A DNA stretch of 32,052 bases. Origin: Bondarzewia mesenterica. Taxonomy: Eukaryota; Basidiomycota; Agaricomycetes; Russulales; Bondarzewiaceae. This document shows positions 31,763 to 32,052 of the stretch, one piece after another (position 1 is the first letter of the stretch; the number at the start of each line of letters is the position of its first letter). Both the position numbers and the translations under genes were made by a program. The notes below the pieces were generated by a model. It was given only the letters and a program-made list of their open reading frames with translations, made no database searches and was not told where the DNA came from. The stretch is from contig SGPL01000383.1 in NCBI GenBank assembly GCA_004802705.1, forward strand, positions 1 through 32,052, read 5' to 3'.

Positions 31763-32052
31763 CTGTGGTAGAGGTTGAGGCTCAGTGGTGAGTACGCGTG
31801 TCGGCGGAGGCGCCACTGCGACGTACCTTTCTTCGTAAGCGGCATGTCCTGACGTGTGGGGTTATACGGGTGAGTACGGCATGGACGGGTAGACGCGACG
31901 AAGAGACGGGAGAACGCACCAGCAGCCTCCCTTGCCCGTGGACGAGGACCGTTGGAGTTCGAGGGAGAGACGATGGGGAGTGGTGCGGGCGCTATGGGGC
32001 GCGGGGGACGGGCCGCCGTCAGAGCTGGCGCGAACTGCAAGAGGGATGGTGG
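31763..32052 (-). other. Probable 5' part of the Zn2Cys6 gene, exon structure unresolved
   Basis: A Pro/Ala-rich open segment (FAPALTAARPPRPIAPAPLPIVSPSNSNGPRPRAREAA, about 31918-32037) may be coding, as a TTGCAG acceptor precedes it at the window edge and GTGCGT follows it. MPLTKKG lies at about 31826-31846. I cannot join these convincingly to the zinc-cluster exon. Confidence 0.35.

Overview
The window looks like nuclear DNA of a filamentous basidiomycete, most likely an Agaricomycete. Genes are densely packed on both strands and cut by many 50-70 nt GT-AG introns (14-16 exons in three genes). The protein families fit: an AA3-type GMC oxidoreductase, PRM1, a SAC7-like RhoGAP, a membrane-anchored GH17 glucanase and a Fungal_trans_2 Zn2Cys6 factor. 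All family calls come from reading translations and motifs; no database search was run.

Layout: (1) 535-1885 (+) diphosphomevalonate decarboxylase (ERG19 type). (2) 2438-5549 (+) PRM1 plasma-membrane fusion protein. (3) 6690-8018 (-) C2H2 zinc-finger protein. (4) 8019-10139, a 2.1 kb stretch without a supported gene. (5) 10140-12313 (-) stand-alone glycosyltransferase-like protein resembling the N-terminal half of L-arabinokinase. (6) 13045-15219 (-) orphan protein with about eight membrane spans. (7) 16433-18808 (-) GH17 beta-glucanase. (8) 19344-21062 (-) RhoGAP. (9) 22212-25387 (+) GMC oxidoreductase. (10) 26449-28573 (-) GBD/FH3 (formin N-terminal type) protein. (11) 29468 to about the window end (-) Zn2Cys6 transcription factor, whose 5' end is unresolved and may lie outside.

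There is no evidence of an operon-like system. Several genes bear on morphogenesis and the cell surface (PRM1, GH17, RhoGAP, GBD/FH3), but they are separate transcription units and a functional cluster would be speculation.

The most notable observations are: a 4-nt microexon in the GMC gene; a 45-50 bp hairpin-bearing repeat present twice in opposite orientation, each copy flanked by its own direct repeats; single-base frame breaks in three genes while four other multi-exon genes read through without error; a GC-AG intron; a 37-nt intron; and a Zn2Cys6 cluster whose first two cysteines cannot be found.
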